Positions 39,911 to 51,363 of a DNA stretch of 64,000 nt are shown in pieces. Source of the DNA: Spiroplasma ixodetis Y32 (GTDB taxonomy: Bacteria > Bacillota_I > Bacilli_A > Mycoplasmatales > VBWQ01); NCBI RefSeq assembly GCF_030316605.1, contig NZ_CP127040.1, forward strand, positions 62,001 through 126,000, in the 5' to 3' direction. The translations under genes were made by a program, and so were the position numbers. Within the stretch, counting starts at the first letter, position 1; each line of letters begins with the position of its first letter. The notes beneath the pieces were generated by a model. That model did not search any database. It saw nothing but the letters and a program-made list of their open reading frames with translations, and was not told the DNA's origin.

Positions 39911-42077
39911 TGGATGGGTTACACTTTATTGGACACTAATTACGTAGACAAGTGAACAAATTAGTGAAAAGAAAGGAATTATAATTATGACCAATATTAA
40001 CTCATATACCGACGAATTTAAAAAGCAAATAGTAGCTTTATATCAAAGTGGTAAATCAATATCTTGCCTTGTTAAAGAGTATAATGTTACAAGAGCAGTT
40101 ACTTATAAATGAATTAAGCAATTTACTAATTCAGGTAGTTTTAAAACTAAAGATAATCTTTCTGATTTAGAAAAACAATTAATTCAAGCAAATAAAGAAT
40201 TAAAACAGTTACGAATTGAAAATGATATTTTAAAGCAAGCAGCACTAATAATAGGCAGAAAATAGAAATTATTGTTAAAAATAAATCTAAATATAAAATT
40301 CGCACAATGTGTCGTTTTTTAAAACTCTCTAAATCAACATATTATTTTAATTTAAAGAAAAAAGAAAAAAATCAAAATAATATTTATGAACAAACTGTTA
40401 TTAGTGCTTTTAAAAAAAATAAAGAAGTTTATGAAACAAGAAGATTAAAAGTCATACTAGCAAACCAAGAAATTTATTTATCACGCAGAAAAATTAAAGA
40501 AATTATGAATAAGCATAATTTAATATCAAAATACACTAAATTATCATTCAAAAATCATCATAATAAAGTCAATGATAGTCAAATAACCAATCTTGTTAAT
40601 AGAAACTTTAATAATAGAATTAAAAATGAAGTTATTGTTAGTGATTTAACTTATGTTCAAGTTAATGGTAAATGAAACTATATTTGCTTATTAATTGACC
40701 TATTTAACTGCGAAATTATTGGACATAGTGTTGGAGTTAAAAAAGATACATCATTAGTAAATCAAGCATTTATGCAATCAAATCGCCGTTTAAAAGATAT
40801 TGAAATATTTCATAGTGATCGCGGCAATGAATTTAACAATAAAATGATTGATAAACTTTTATTAGCATTCAATATTAATCGTTCTTTAAGCAAAAAAGGC
40901 TGTCCTTATGATAATGCTGTTGCTGAAGCAACTTTCAAAACTTTTAAGACAGAATTTATTAATGATAGAAATTTTACATCATTAATCCAATTAAAATTAT
41001 GTAAGGTAGTACAGACATTTTGGACTATTTTCCATCTAATAAAAGTTTATCAAAATAATCCATAGGAGTCATTAACCCTAATGATTTATGTGGTTTAGAA
41101 TTGTTATAATATTCTTGAAAAGAATTAACTAATTTTTGAAATAAACTAAAATCACTATTTAAATATGGTTTTATTTCAAATAAATTACTTCAATTTCTAT
41201 GAAATCTTTCAATCTTACCATTACTCTGTGGTGATCTAAACGGTGTAGTTTCATGAACTATACCTTTTTTATTACACAAATTTGTAAATCAACGATTCCT
41301 TTGTGGTTTTCCACAAGATGTATTAACATATTGACTACCATTATCAGTTCTAATTCTTTTAATTTTAATTCCCAATTTTTCATAAAAATTTAAAACATTT
41401 TTAGTAGCATTTACAATATCTCTGGTTTGTGCTTGTTCAGATGGATAACAATAAGTAATTCGAGTTTTTTCATCAATAAAATCAATAATATATCATCTTT
41501 TACTTCCTGTTATATAATCTGATACTACTTTAATATCAGTCTGCAATAATCCAGTTTCTTTTACTTAATATCTCAAATGTTTTTTCTTAATAGTTTTTTG
41601 TGAATAAAAACCAAAACGTTTTAATCAAGGATATATAGTTTTAACCGAAGGTTTTGGCAAAAAATTAAACCTAATATCATCAATATGTCTTATTAAATAA
41701 CAAAATTGAAAAGCACCTATACCAAACTCTTCTTTATACTGAACAAAATAATTTATAAATTTTTCTGATAATTCCAAATTATACAAATATTTAATATTTT
41801 TAGGTTTTGTTGATTTAAATAATAATTCTTCAAAAGGTTTATTTTTGTAGAAAATATCATAAAAACGTTTAGCTCAATAATAAAAAGTTTGCTTTGGCAT
41901 ATGTAATTGAGAAATTATTTCTTTACAAGAATTTTTATTTTTAAAAATAAAACAAAATTTTCTAAATTTACCATAATAAATATTAACTTTATTAATATTT
42001 TTATCATTTTTATACTTTTCTACAAACTTGTTAAATTTATAATCAAATTTAGTAAAATCAGCACTATTAATTAAATA

Positions 42078-43018
42078 CGGACTTCTCCCCACATGTACTT
42101 GTGGAGGAAACAATGAAATTGAATGAGTTCAACAATGCTTTTCAAACAGAACAGGATTGTTTAAAATATATAGCAAGTTTGAAGAAAAACAAATGTATCA
42201 TGTGTTCTTGAACAAGTTTGAATACTTCTAATTTAAGAAGAATAAGATGTTTGAAATGTCATCAAACATTTAGTATTCTTCATGGCACCATTTTTTACAA
42301 CTCACAAACACCTTTAAGATTTTGATTTTATCTCATTTTTAGATGAATAAACACCAAACATGGAATTACATCAACTGATGTTGCAAAAGAATTGGGTGTG
42401 ACTTTGAAAACTGCTTGAAGAATGGGTCATCAAATCAGAAATCGTATTGCCAAACAAGAATATCAATTTATTGTTGAGGGCATAGTGCAAATGGATGAAA
42501 TGTATCTTTCACATATGGGTTTTAAAAAACAAGGAAGATCTTTGATAAATAAAACATTAATTGTTGGGATTTATGAAAAAACAACCAATAATTTAATTGT
42601 GAAAGTAATCAAAAACGCAAAAAGTAAAAATCTTTTGCAGTTTGCAAGAAACCATATTTCTTCAAAGTGTGATGTACATACTGATTCTTGAAAAGGATAT
42701 CGTGATTTCAAATCACTTTTCCCTAATCACAAAACAGTTAACCATCAAGATGGTTATGTTTCAAAAATTGGCGTAAATACCAATCAAATTGAATCAGTAT
42801 GAAAACATATACGAAGAACATTTAAAACACATATCAAAGTTGCAAAACATCATGTTCATTTATATGCCAAAGAAGCTGCATATAAATTCAACAAGATACC
42901 TACTTTTGAAACTGTAATGCTATGTTTCATTTAAAAATGTGGGGAAAAGTCCGTAGATAGGCTTTTATCAACATTTATGTGATAAAATTTAAAAATAGTA
43001 CATAAAGGGAGAAAAGCC
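42078..43018 (+). mobile_element. IS1595-family element, copy G
   Basis: 941 bp, perfect duplication ATTAAATA, third level of a nested insertion. Confidence 0.95.
42113..42934 (+). CDS. IS1595-family transposase (copy G)
   Basis: 273 aa, all catalytic and zinc-ribbon residues present; Gln for Glu in MGHQIRN and Tyr for His in KQEYQFI. The hairpin end is slightly degenerate (gcttttatcaacattt). Confidence 0.9.
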
Positions 43019-43250
43019 ATTAAATATTTCATTTTAAACTACACCTCAACTAATAATATAAAGTTATAAAAACTTTTATTAGTCCAAAAAGTGTGTCTAA
43101 TCTACAATCCAATTAAAATTAGAATTATTTGATTACATCAACTGATATAACAACATAAGAATTCACAGCATTCTAAACTACTTAACCCCCATCAAATACC
43201 AAGCACAAATGTCTACCAAAAAATAGTCCTAAAAAGTGTTGCCATTCCAA

Positions 43251-44250
43251 ATATTAATAAAGTTAATATTTATTATCGTAAATTTAGAAAATTTTGTTTT
43301 ATTTTTAAAAATAAAAATTCTTGTAAAGAAATAATTTCTCAATTACATATGCCAAAGCAAACTTTTTATTATTGAGCTAAACGTTTTTATGATATTTTCT
43401 ACAAAAATAAACCTTTTGAAGAATTATTATTTAAATCAACAAAACCTAAAAATATTAAATATTTGTATAATTTGAAATTATCAGAAAAATTTATAAATTA
43501 TTTTGTTCAGTATAAAGAAGAGTTTGGTATAGGTGCTTTTCAATTTTGTTATTTAATAAGAAATATTGATGATATTAGGTTTAATTTTTTGCCAAAACCT
43601 TCGGTTAAAACTATATATCGTTGATTAAAACGTTTTGGTTTTTATTCACAAAAAACTATTAAGAAAAAACATTTGAGATATGAAGTAAAAGAAACTGGAT
43701 TATTGCAGACTGATATTAAAGTAGTATCAGATTATATAACAGGAAGTAAAAGATGATATATTATTGATTTTATTGATGAAAAAACTCGAATTACTTATTG
43801 TTATCCATTCTGAACAAGCACAAACCAGAGATATTGTAAATGCTACTAAAAATGCTTTAAATTTTTATGAAAAATTGGGAATTAAAATTAAAAGAATTAG
43901 AACTGATAATGGTAGTCAATATGTTAATACATCTTGTGGAAAACCACAAAGGAATCGTTGATTTACAAATTTTTGTAATAAAAAAGGTATAGTTCATGAA
44001 ACTACACCGTTTAGATCACCACAGAGTAATGGTAAGATTGAAAGATTTCATAGAAATTGAAGTAATTTATTTGAAATAAAACCATATTTAAATAGTGATT
44101 TTAGTTTATTTCAAAAATTAGTTAATTCTTTTCAAGAATATTATAACAATTCTAAACCACATAAATCATTAGGGTTAATGACTCCTATGGATTATTTTGA
44201 TAAACTTTTATTAGATGGAAAATAGTCCAAAATGTCTGTACTACCTTACA
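43251..44250 (+). mobile_element. IS481-like element, 5' truncated
   Basis: Begins inside the transposase gene (KINKVNIYY region) at the edge of IS3 copy 7 and runs to tactaccttaca at 44250. An extra T in ttatccattctg (about 43807) breaks the frame before the second catalytic Asp. Confidence 0.88.
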
Positions 44251-44303
44251 ATATGTTGATATAAAATAATTAATATTTATGTATGGAAAGATGAAAAATA
44301 ATT

Positions 44304-44755
44304 ATGCAAAAAATTATTTATAAAAAATGCACGTATATACTTTACATCGTTCTGATGAATTAGATCATGAGCAAGGACGTCCGGCAATATTATTAAAATA
44401 TAAATCAATTAAATCACTAGTATGAATAGGAACTCGTACAAAAAATTTAAAGACAAAAGAAATACCTTTAGTATTAAATATTAATAATGTTAAAGGATAT
44501 TTTTATTCAAGTGGTATTGAAAAAATAGAAACTAAATATTTAGTAAGTGAATGAGTTAATTTTAAAACATATCAAGCGTACAGACTGAATAACATTGAAC
44601 AACAATAATTAATTTCCAAATTTGTTACTTTTACATTTGAAAAAGATCCGTATTTAGAAAATGAAAAATTAGAAACAGAAATACAGCAACTTAAAAAGCA
44701 AATTTGTGTGCAAAATTTAAAGTTGAAAAATCGTAATCGTGGGGGAATTCTATTT
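44304..44755 (+). pseudogene. PemK-like/coiled-coil protein, best preserved copy
   Basis: MQKIIYKK, then (after a one-base shift in the A run at about 44326) HVYTLHRSDELDHEQGRPAI LLKYK, a long middle part and GYFYSSGIEKIETKYLVSEW. TAA at 44606 interrupts; the same frame continues LISKFVTFTFEKDPYLENEK and a coiled coil ending KNRNRG. GRPAILL and the Arg/Gly pattern resemble PemK/MazF. Located upstream of HMG-box gene 3, as the 18221 fragment is upstream of HMG-box gene 2. Confidence 0.45.
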
Positions 44756-44916
44756 GCTAAATATTTTTATTTGGTGAAGTTAATTTTGATATAAAGCATA
44801 TTAAAAATTAAATTGTAGAAATATTGTAAAATTAATATTACTTATTAATTAATGTATTAGTTATCATAATCCTATAAAATATGGAATTTAAAACAGAAAC
44901 TAAGGAGGTTATTTAT

Positions 44917-45204
44917 ATGTCAAAAGCAGAGAAAAATCATAAAGTTGTTAGAAAAAAAACAAAAAAGATAAAAAATTCTAATGCGCCTAAACCACCAATA
45001 AATGCTTATTTCTTTTTTCTTATAGAACAAAGATCAGACTTTAAAACAAAATATCCAAATTTAAAACAGCAAGAATTAGTTAAAAAAATCTATGAAAAAT
45101 GAATTGAATTAGACATAACTGAAAAAGAAAAATATCAAGCGCTAGCTAATGCGGATAAAGAACGATATTTACTTGCTAAAACCAGCAAAAAAATAAAGGA
45201 TTAA
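44917..45204 (+). CDS. HMG-box DNA-binding protein 3
   Basis: 95 residues from ATG 44917, placed by TAAGGAGG seven bases upstream (an in-frame ATG at 44881 lacks one). Basic N terminus (KVVRKKTKKIK) then a full HMG box, NSNAPKPPINAYFFFLIEQR ... QQELVKKIYEKWIELDITEK ... YQALANADKERYL. About 80% identical to HMG-box protein 2; core Trp again TGA. Ends in a basic tail (AKTSKKIKD). Intact. Promoter-like ttgtagaaatattgtaaaat upstream is shared with the 18-kb locus. Confidence 0.92.
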
Positions 45205-45254
45205 AAACGAAATTAAAGAAATAAATATTTTATAAAAGATAAGGAAAGTAATTT

Positions 45255-45341
45255 ATGAAATCAAAAAAACTGACAAAAAGTAAAAGTCAATTAGATTTCG
45301 AAAAAGCCTCATTTAATTTACTGAAATTTTTTCAGTTTTAA
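45255..45341 (+). CDS. 28-aa basic ORF, possibly truncated
   Basis: ATG after AAGGAAAG; MKSKKLTKSKSQLDFEKASF then NLLKFFQF. A hairpin ctgaaattttttcag overlaps its end. It follows HMG-box gene 3 by 50 bp. It may be a remnant; low support. Confidence 0.25.
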   Translation: MKSKKLTKSKSQLDFEKASFNLLKFFQF

Positions 45342-45453
45342 CTTCTTGATTTGTTATACTTGAGTAATGATTTCAAGAATAACTAAATATTGTTAATTTT
45401 ATAATTTTCTCCTTATTTTTATTGATAAATATTAATAATTTTAAAATAAAAAT

Positions 45454-46394
45454 CGGACTTCTCCCCACATGTACTTGTGGAGGAAACAATGAAATTGAAT
45501 GAGTTCAACAATGCTTTTCAAACAGAACAGGATTGTTTAAAATATATAGCAAGTTTGAAGAAAAACAAATGTATCATGTGTTCTTGAACAAGTTTGAATA
45601 CTTCTAATTTAAGAATAATAAGATGTTTGAAATGTCATCAAACATTTAGTATTCTTCATGGTACCATTTTTTACAAGTCACAAACACCTTTGAGATTTTG
45701 ATTTTATCTCATCTTTAGATGAATAAACACCAAACATGGAATTACATCAACTGATGTTGCAAAAGAATTGGGTGTGACTTTAAAAACTGCTTGAAGAATG
45801 GGTCATGAAATCAGAAATCGTATTGCCAAACAAGAACATCAATTTATTGTTGAGGGCATAGTGCAAATGGATGAAATGTATCTTTCACATATGGGTTTTA
45901 AAAAACAAGGAAGATCTTTGATAAATAAAACATTAATTGTTGGGATTTATGAAAAAACAACCAATAATTTAATTGTGAAAGTAATCAAAAACTCAAAAAG
46001 TAAAAATCTTTTGCAGTTTGCAAGAAACCATATTTCTTCAAAGTGTGATGTACATACTGATTCTTGAAAAGGATATCGTGATTTCAAATCACTTTTCCCT
46101 AATCACAAAACAGTTAACCATCAAGATGGTTATGTTTCAAAAATTGGCGTAAATACCAATCAAATTGAATCAGTATGAAAACATATACGAAGAACATTTA
46201 AAACACATATCAAAGTTGCAAAACATCATGTTCATTTATATGCCAAAGAAGCTGCATATAAATTCAACAAGATACCTACTTTTGAAACTGTAATGCTATG
46301 TTTCATTTAAAAATGTGGGGAAAAATCCGTAGATAGGCTTTTCTCAGCATTTATGTGATAAAATTTAAAAATAGTACATAAAGGGAGAAAAGCC
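45454..46394 (+). mobile_element. IS1595-family element, copy H
   Basis: 941 bp, perfect 8-bp duplication ATAAAAAT. Confidence 0.95.
45489..46310 (+). CDS. IS1595-family transposase (copy H)
   Basis: 273 aa, all motifs present, GGAGG site intact; Ile-Ile for Arg-Arg near the zinc ribbon (NLRIIRCLKC). Likely functional. Confidence 0.9.
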
Positions 46395-46429
46395 ATAAAA
46401 ATTTAGGTATTACAATGCCATGTACAAAA

Positions 46430-46453
46430 TAAACTGCACAATTGTGCAGTTTT
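46430..46453. terminator. Terminator hairpin
   Basis: aaactgcacaattgtgcagttt palindrome with T-run on the minus strand side, 15 bp beyond the small gene's stop. Confidence 0.75.
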
Positions 46454-46467
46454 AAAGTATTTAATAT

Positions 46468-46641
46468 TTACATTTTTGGTGATTTACTACTAGATTGTGT
46501 TTTAGCTTGTTCTTGCTGTTTTTTTATAGAGTCTTCTTTTGCTCATTTTTCCTTAGTTTCTTTTATATCATTAATTACCCATTTTTTAACTTCTTTCAAG
46601 TCTGTTGAACCATCAGGATTTTCTTTTCATTTATTTGGCAT
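46468..46641 (-). CDS. 57-aa charged helical protein
   Basis: ATG 46641 after AGAGGAAA. MPNKWKENPDGSTDLKEVKK, then WVINDIKETKEKWAKEDSIK and a Gln/Ser-rich end. No membrane helix. Followed by its own terminator. Function unknown; looks expressed from its signals. The region 46642-46835 upstream holds no gene. Confidence 0.55.
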
Positions 46642-46835
46642 ATATTTTCCTCTCTTTATTATTTATTAATATTTTTTTCTACCCTTAAAAATATACAATA
46701 AAATTATATATTTTTAAAACAAAAAGTGTGTAAAAAAATAAAAAATAATGATTGAAACTTTGTTCTTTAATTGAATTTATATTTCCAAATTTGTTAATTT
46801 ATTAATTATGTTGTTAATAAACATTTTACTTTATC

Positions 46836-47855
46836 TTAATTTTTTTTTGAAATTGGAATATTATTTATATTATTTGCATTAAATTTTTCTTGATTTTGAT
46901 AAAATAATTTTCTATTTTTAATTATATTAATATTTTGTTCAAAACTTGCTTTGATTTTATCAAAAGGTATTTGTTTTTGACAACTTAAATAGTTTTTTAA
47001 AACTCTACTATTGATATTATGAACATTTATTTCGTTTAAATCATTTATGTCTATTTTTTTATCTTTTTTTGAATTTATTCAATTTTTTATTTTTTGAAAT
47101 AATGGTTTAATCACATAATCTTTTGCTAATGAAATGCTTGTTACAAGTAAAATAGCTAAACCAATGCACAATACCATAGGAACACTTGCTCCAAATATTG
47201 ATGATATTCATATTGATATAGGTGTTCATCATTCAAAAGCTAGAAGTAAAGTACCTTTACCTGCTATAAGTCCAAGAAATCCTGAAATAACACCAAAGAT
47301 ATAAGTTTCAGCAATAAATATAAATGGTCGTAAAATTCATTTTTTTATGTATGAAAAATATTTATTTTCATTAATTGTTGTATCATTTAATATTTTTTCC
47401 AGTTTTTCTTTTTTGCTTTTAAAGAGCAAAATAGATTTTTTTCTAATAAAAACTTTATTATCATTTTCATCGTTAATTGTTTGAACTTCTTGTAAATATT
47501 CTTGTTTATTAGAATAAAAAATCTAAATTGTTCTATTATCTTTTGCTCAGCATTACTTTCTTCATTATTAATGTATACTATTTTTTCTCAAATTTCACCG
47601 TTTTCACAATAAATTCATGTTATAATACAAGTACTATTTACATCTTTTACTTTATTTAAAAAATATTCATAAATTATTTCTCGATTAATTACTGTTTTAT
47701 ATACAAAACCATTATCATTTTTAATTTTTATTGAATTTATTTGTTGTTTTTCCGCTTCAGTTTTTTTGCATTTGATGTAACGGAGGATTTCTAAATTTAT
47801 CATCATTTTTTTCAAAACGAAAATTATTTATATTTGCTATCAACGTAGATTTCAT
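46836..47855 (-). pseudogene. Membrane protein, two frameshifts
   Basis: ATG 47855 after AGAGGAG: MKSTLIANINNFRFEKNDDK. Frame shifts at about 47725 and in the T run at about 47523 are needed to read through NSIKIKNDNGFVYKTVINRE, then two long hydrophobic segments (FIFIAETYIFGVISGFLGLI; SVPMVLCIGLAILLVTSISL) and a charged C-terminal half ending NNIPISKKN. Roughly 335 residues when repaired. Not recognised. Confidence 0.5.
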
Positions 47856-47880
47856 TTTAATATCTCCTCTTAAATATTAA

Positions 47881-47911
47881 AACCCATTTACTTTTATACC
47901 AAAGTAATGGG
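47881..47911. terminator. Hairpin, probable terminator
   Basis: cccatttacttt / aaagtaatggg stem between two minus-strand genes, downstream of the relaxase-like pseudogene. Confidence 0.5.
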
Positions 47912-47979
47912 CTAAAACTTATATATTGGATAACAACTATATGTTATCAAATTTTGTGTATTTTACAATTAGTTAAGTT

Positions 47980-48559
47980 TTAACCAAAATTGAATATTTG
48001 GGTTTTGAAAGTTGCTAGTTTTCAATTGTAAATTTTGATTTGCTCATCAACGAATTTTTTCATGTTTTCATTAGGAACTAGAAATAAAACATCGTATCCG
48101 TTTTGCAATAATGTCGTAATCCATCAAACTTTTGTCTCATTCGTTGTTTAGTTTTTCTAGTTCTTTCGAATTCAATAATCATGACTTTGTTTTCATAATG
48201 AACTAATAAATCAGGATATCCTTTTCTCGATAGGTTTCTGTTTTTAGTTCTCTTTCAGTTTGATAGGAAATTATGTCATTTTGTTGTGCTAATCATTTAA
48301 TAAGTAAATCTTGATGAGCTAGTTCGTTATAGTTAATTCTTATAATTTTACTTTTTTTACCAAGTTTTCGGTTACCTAAACTTGAGAGCATGTAGATGTT
48401 TTTTCTAATTAATTGATCTACTCGAATTAATTTTTTGTCTATTAAAGCTCTGATTAATCAATCAACAGCGTTAATCTCTTTATTTAGTAATAATGAAATT
48501 TGATAGGTATTCAAATATCCTCATCTATTGATGATTTCTAAAATTTTTATTTGTTCCAT
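47980..48559 (-). pseudogene. Replication-relaxation family protein, two frameshifts
   Basis: ATG 48559 after AAGGAG. MEQIKILEIINRWGYLNTYQ, ELAHQDLLIKWLAQQNDIIS, then (after shifts at about 48240 and 48120) YPDLLVHYENKVMIIEFERT and FLVPNENMKKFVDEQIKIYN. Clear relative of 37345-37929. IS3 copy 8 abuts its upstream side, so its own promoter is gone. Confidence 0.65.
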
Positions 48560-48572
48560 GTTGTTTCATCTC

Positions 48573-49654
48573 CTTAATGATTAATGATATAAAATTTCTA
48601 TCATTAATAAATTCTGTCTTAAAAGTTTTGAAAGTTGCTTCAGCAACAGCATTATCATAAGGACAGCCTTTTTTGCTTAAAGAACGATTAATATTGAATG
48701 CTAATAAAAGTTTATCAATCATTTTATTGTTAAATTCATTGCCGCGATCACTATGAAATATTTCAATATCTTTTAAACAGCGATTTGATTTCATAAATGC
48801 TTGATTTACTAATGATGCATCTTTTTTAACTCCAACACTATGTCCAATAATTTCGCGGTTAAATAGGTCAATTAATAAGCAAATATAGTTTCATTTACCA
48901 TTAACTTGAACATAAGTTAAATCACTAACAATAACTTCATTTTTAATTCTATTATTAAAGTTTCTATTAACAAGATTGGTTATTTGACTATCATTAACTT
49001 TATTATGATGATTTTTGAATGATAATTTAGTGTATTTTGATATTAAATTATGCTTATTCATAATTTCTTTAATTTTTCTGCGTGATAAATAAATTTCTTG
49101 GTTTGCTAGTATGACTTTTAATCTTCTTGTTCCATAAACTTCTTTATTTTCTTTAAAAGCACTAATAACAGCTTGTTCATAAATATTATTTTGATTTTTT
49201 TCTTTTTTCTTTAAATTAAAATAATATGTTGATTTAGAGAGTTTTAAAAAACGACACATTGTGCGAATTTTATATTTAGATTTATTTTTAACAATAATTT
49301 CTATTTCTGCCTATTATTAGTGCTGCTTGCTTTAAAATATCATTTTCCATTCGTAACTGTTTTAATTCTTTATTTGCTTGAATTAATTGTTTTTCTAAAT
49401 CAGAAAGATTATCTTTAGTTTTAAAACTACCTGAATTAGTAAATTGCTTAATTCATTTATAAGTAGCTGCTCTTGTAACATTATACTCTTTAACAAGGCA
49501 AGATATTGATTTACCACTTTGATATAAAACTACTATTTGCTTTTTAAATTCGTCGGTATATGAGTTAATATTGGTCATAATTATAATTCCTTTCTTTTCA
49601 CTAATTTGTTCACTTGTCTACGTAATTAGTGTCCAATAAAGTGTAACCCATCCA
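48573..49654 (-). mobile_element. IS3-family element, copy 8, right end missing
   Basis: Left end intact (aaagtgtaacccatcca, 49654). The last ~170 bp including the terminal repeat are absent. orfB is open but for its end; orfA lacks one T near its stop (ttctatttctgcc). Confidence 0.88.
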
Positions 49655-49912
49655 GAAATTATTTGTCATCAAGAAAAAAGAGAAATACCAGATTTAAAAA
49701 TTTTAATCAATAATGTAAAAGATAATTTTTATTTAGAAGAAATTAAAAAACTTATTTTTGATTTTCAATTAGAAACAAAAATGCTAAATACAAAACTTAA
49801 ATAATCAGAAATATTCAAAGCGGTTGAAAATAAATTATGTTCAATTTGAGAAAACCCTTATTATTGACGTCAAAAACAAGCATATGAAGAACTTATTCCA
49901 GAAATAATATAA
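49655..49912 (+). pseudogene. C-terminal part of a Rep-type protein (inverted duplicate)
   Basis: Inverted copy of 32922-33179. One base change gives TAA (KLK*SEIF where the other reads KLKESEIF). Ends QAYEELIPEII. Confidence 0.55.
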
Positions 49913-49951
49913 AATAATAATGTACATTTAAATTTAAGGAGGTAAAAAGAA

Positions 49952-51116
49952 ATGAAGAAATTACTAAGTATGTTAGGAACAATAACTTTAATCGGAACAG
50001 TAAGCACAAATATTATTGCATGTGGTAAAGGAGATGAACCATCACCTACTCCAATTCCGCCAGTTCAAGCAGAATTTCAAAAAGTTTCTGGTTGAAACGA
50101 TACTAATGGTTTGGTTTTAAGTTTAGTAAATGTAAATGGTACGGTTTATGTAGGAACATGAACTGCTGCTGGTCAAGGTAAATTATTTAAAAGTAAAACT
50201 GATGGTACTTTTGAATTAGTATCTGGTTGAAAAGAAGATAATGGTGAAATTTATAGTTTAATAAATATCAATGGAACTATTTATGCAGGAACATGAACTG
50301 CTGATGGTCAAGGTAAATTATATAAAAGTAAAGATGATGGAAGTTTTGAATTAATTTCAGGTTGAAAAGATAGTAATGGTTCGGTTTTGAGTTTAGTAAA
50401 TGTTAATGGTACAGTTTATGTAGGAACAAGAACTGCCCCTGGTCAAGGTAAATTATTTAAAGGTAAAACTGATGGTACTTTTGAATTAGTATCTGGTTGA
50501 AAAGATACTAATGGTTCGGTTTTGAGTTTAGTAAATGTTAATGGTACAGTTTATGTAGGAACATGAACTGCTGCTGGTCAAGGTAAATTATTTAAAAGTA
50601 AAACTGATGGTACTTTTGAATTAGTATCTGGTTGACAAGATACTAATGGTTCGGTTTTGAGTTTAGTAAATGTTAATGGTACAGTTTATGTGGGAACAAG
50701 AACTGCTCCTGGTCAAGGTAAGTTATTTAAAAGTAAAAATGACGGTACTTTTGAATTAGTATCTGCTTGAAACGATACTAATGGCTCGGTTTTGAGTTTA
50801 GTAAATGTAAATGGTACAGTTTATGCAGGAACAAGAACTACTCCTAAACAAGGTAAGTTATTTAAAAGTAAAAATGATGGTACTTTTGAATTAGTATCTG
50901 GCTGAAAAGAAGATAATGGTGAAGTTTTTAGTTTAATAAATGTAAATGGTACAGTATATGCAGGAACATGAATTACTGCTGGTCAAGGTAAATTATTTAA
51001 AAATAAAAATGATGGTACTTTTATTAGTATCTGCTTGAAACGATAATAATGGTACAGTTTATGCAGGAACATGAACTGTTGATGATAAAGGAAATTTATA
51101 TAAAAAAAGTAAATAA
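49952..51116 (+). pseudogene. Repeat lipoprotein L6, 3' frameshift
   Basis: Same start (MKKLLSMLGTITLIGTVSTN, lipobox IIAC|G), same leader and AGGAGG site as L1-L5, but on the opposite strand. About seven blades are readable to about 51020, where two bases are missing (cttttattag for cttttgaattag) and part of a blade is deleted. The final GNLYKKSK is in another frame. A shortened but lipidated product is still possible. Confidence 0.78.
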
Positions 51117-51150
51117 TAATGTACATTTAAATTTAAGTAGGTAAAAAGAA

Positions 51151-51194
51151 ATGTTTAATAAATTAAAAGAAAAATTTAAAAATAGAAAATGTAA
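51151..51194 (+). pseudogene. Start of a Cys-rich mini-gene, cut by insertion
   Basis: MFNKLKEKFKNRKC after the leader tgtacatttaaatttaag and GTAGG. Resembles the start of the 18656 gene (MFKKIKSLFCKNKK). An IS481-like remnant begins at 51195. Confidence 0.45.
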
Positions 51195-51363
51195 TGTAAG
51201 GTAGTACAGACATTTTGGACTATTTTCCATCTAATAAAAGTTTATCAAAATAATCCATAGGAGTCATTAACCCTAATGATTTATGTGGTTTAGAATTGTT
51301 ATAATATTCTTGAAAAGAATTAACTAATTTTTGAAATAAACTAAAATCACTATTTAAATATGG
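51195..51363 (-). mobile_element. IS481-like element, remnant
   Basis: Right-end 169 bp only (tgtaaggtagtacagac...), cut by IS3 copy 9. Confidence 0.85.

Larger units (their letters stand above)
41000..43106 (-). mobile_element. IS481-like element in IS3 copy 7, split by IS1595 copy G
   Basis: Ends tgtaaggtagtacagac and gtgtctaatctaca with a 15-bp duplication atccaattaaaatta on both sides (40985-40999, 43107-43121). The transposase is dead: TAA replaces Glu in RYEVKET (about 41565) and IS1595 G sits in codons 3-6. Confidence 0.9.
39911..43250 (+). mobile_element. IS3-family element, copy 7, with nested insertions
   Basis: Left part 39911-40999, right part 43107-43250; between them an IS481-like element (41000-43106), itself split by IS1595 copy G. 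orfA is open (Ile for Met in the RIENDILK motif); orfB is open up to the insertion, with Glu for Gly in YETRRLK. Confidence 0.9.
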
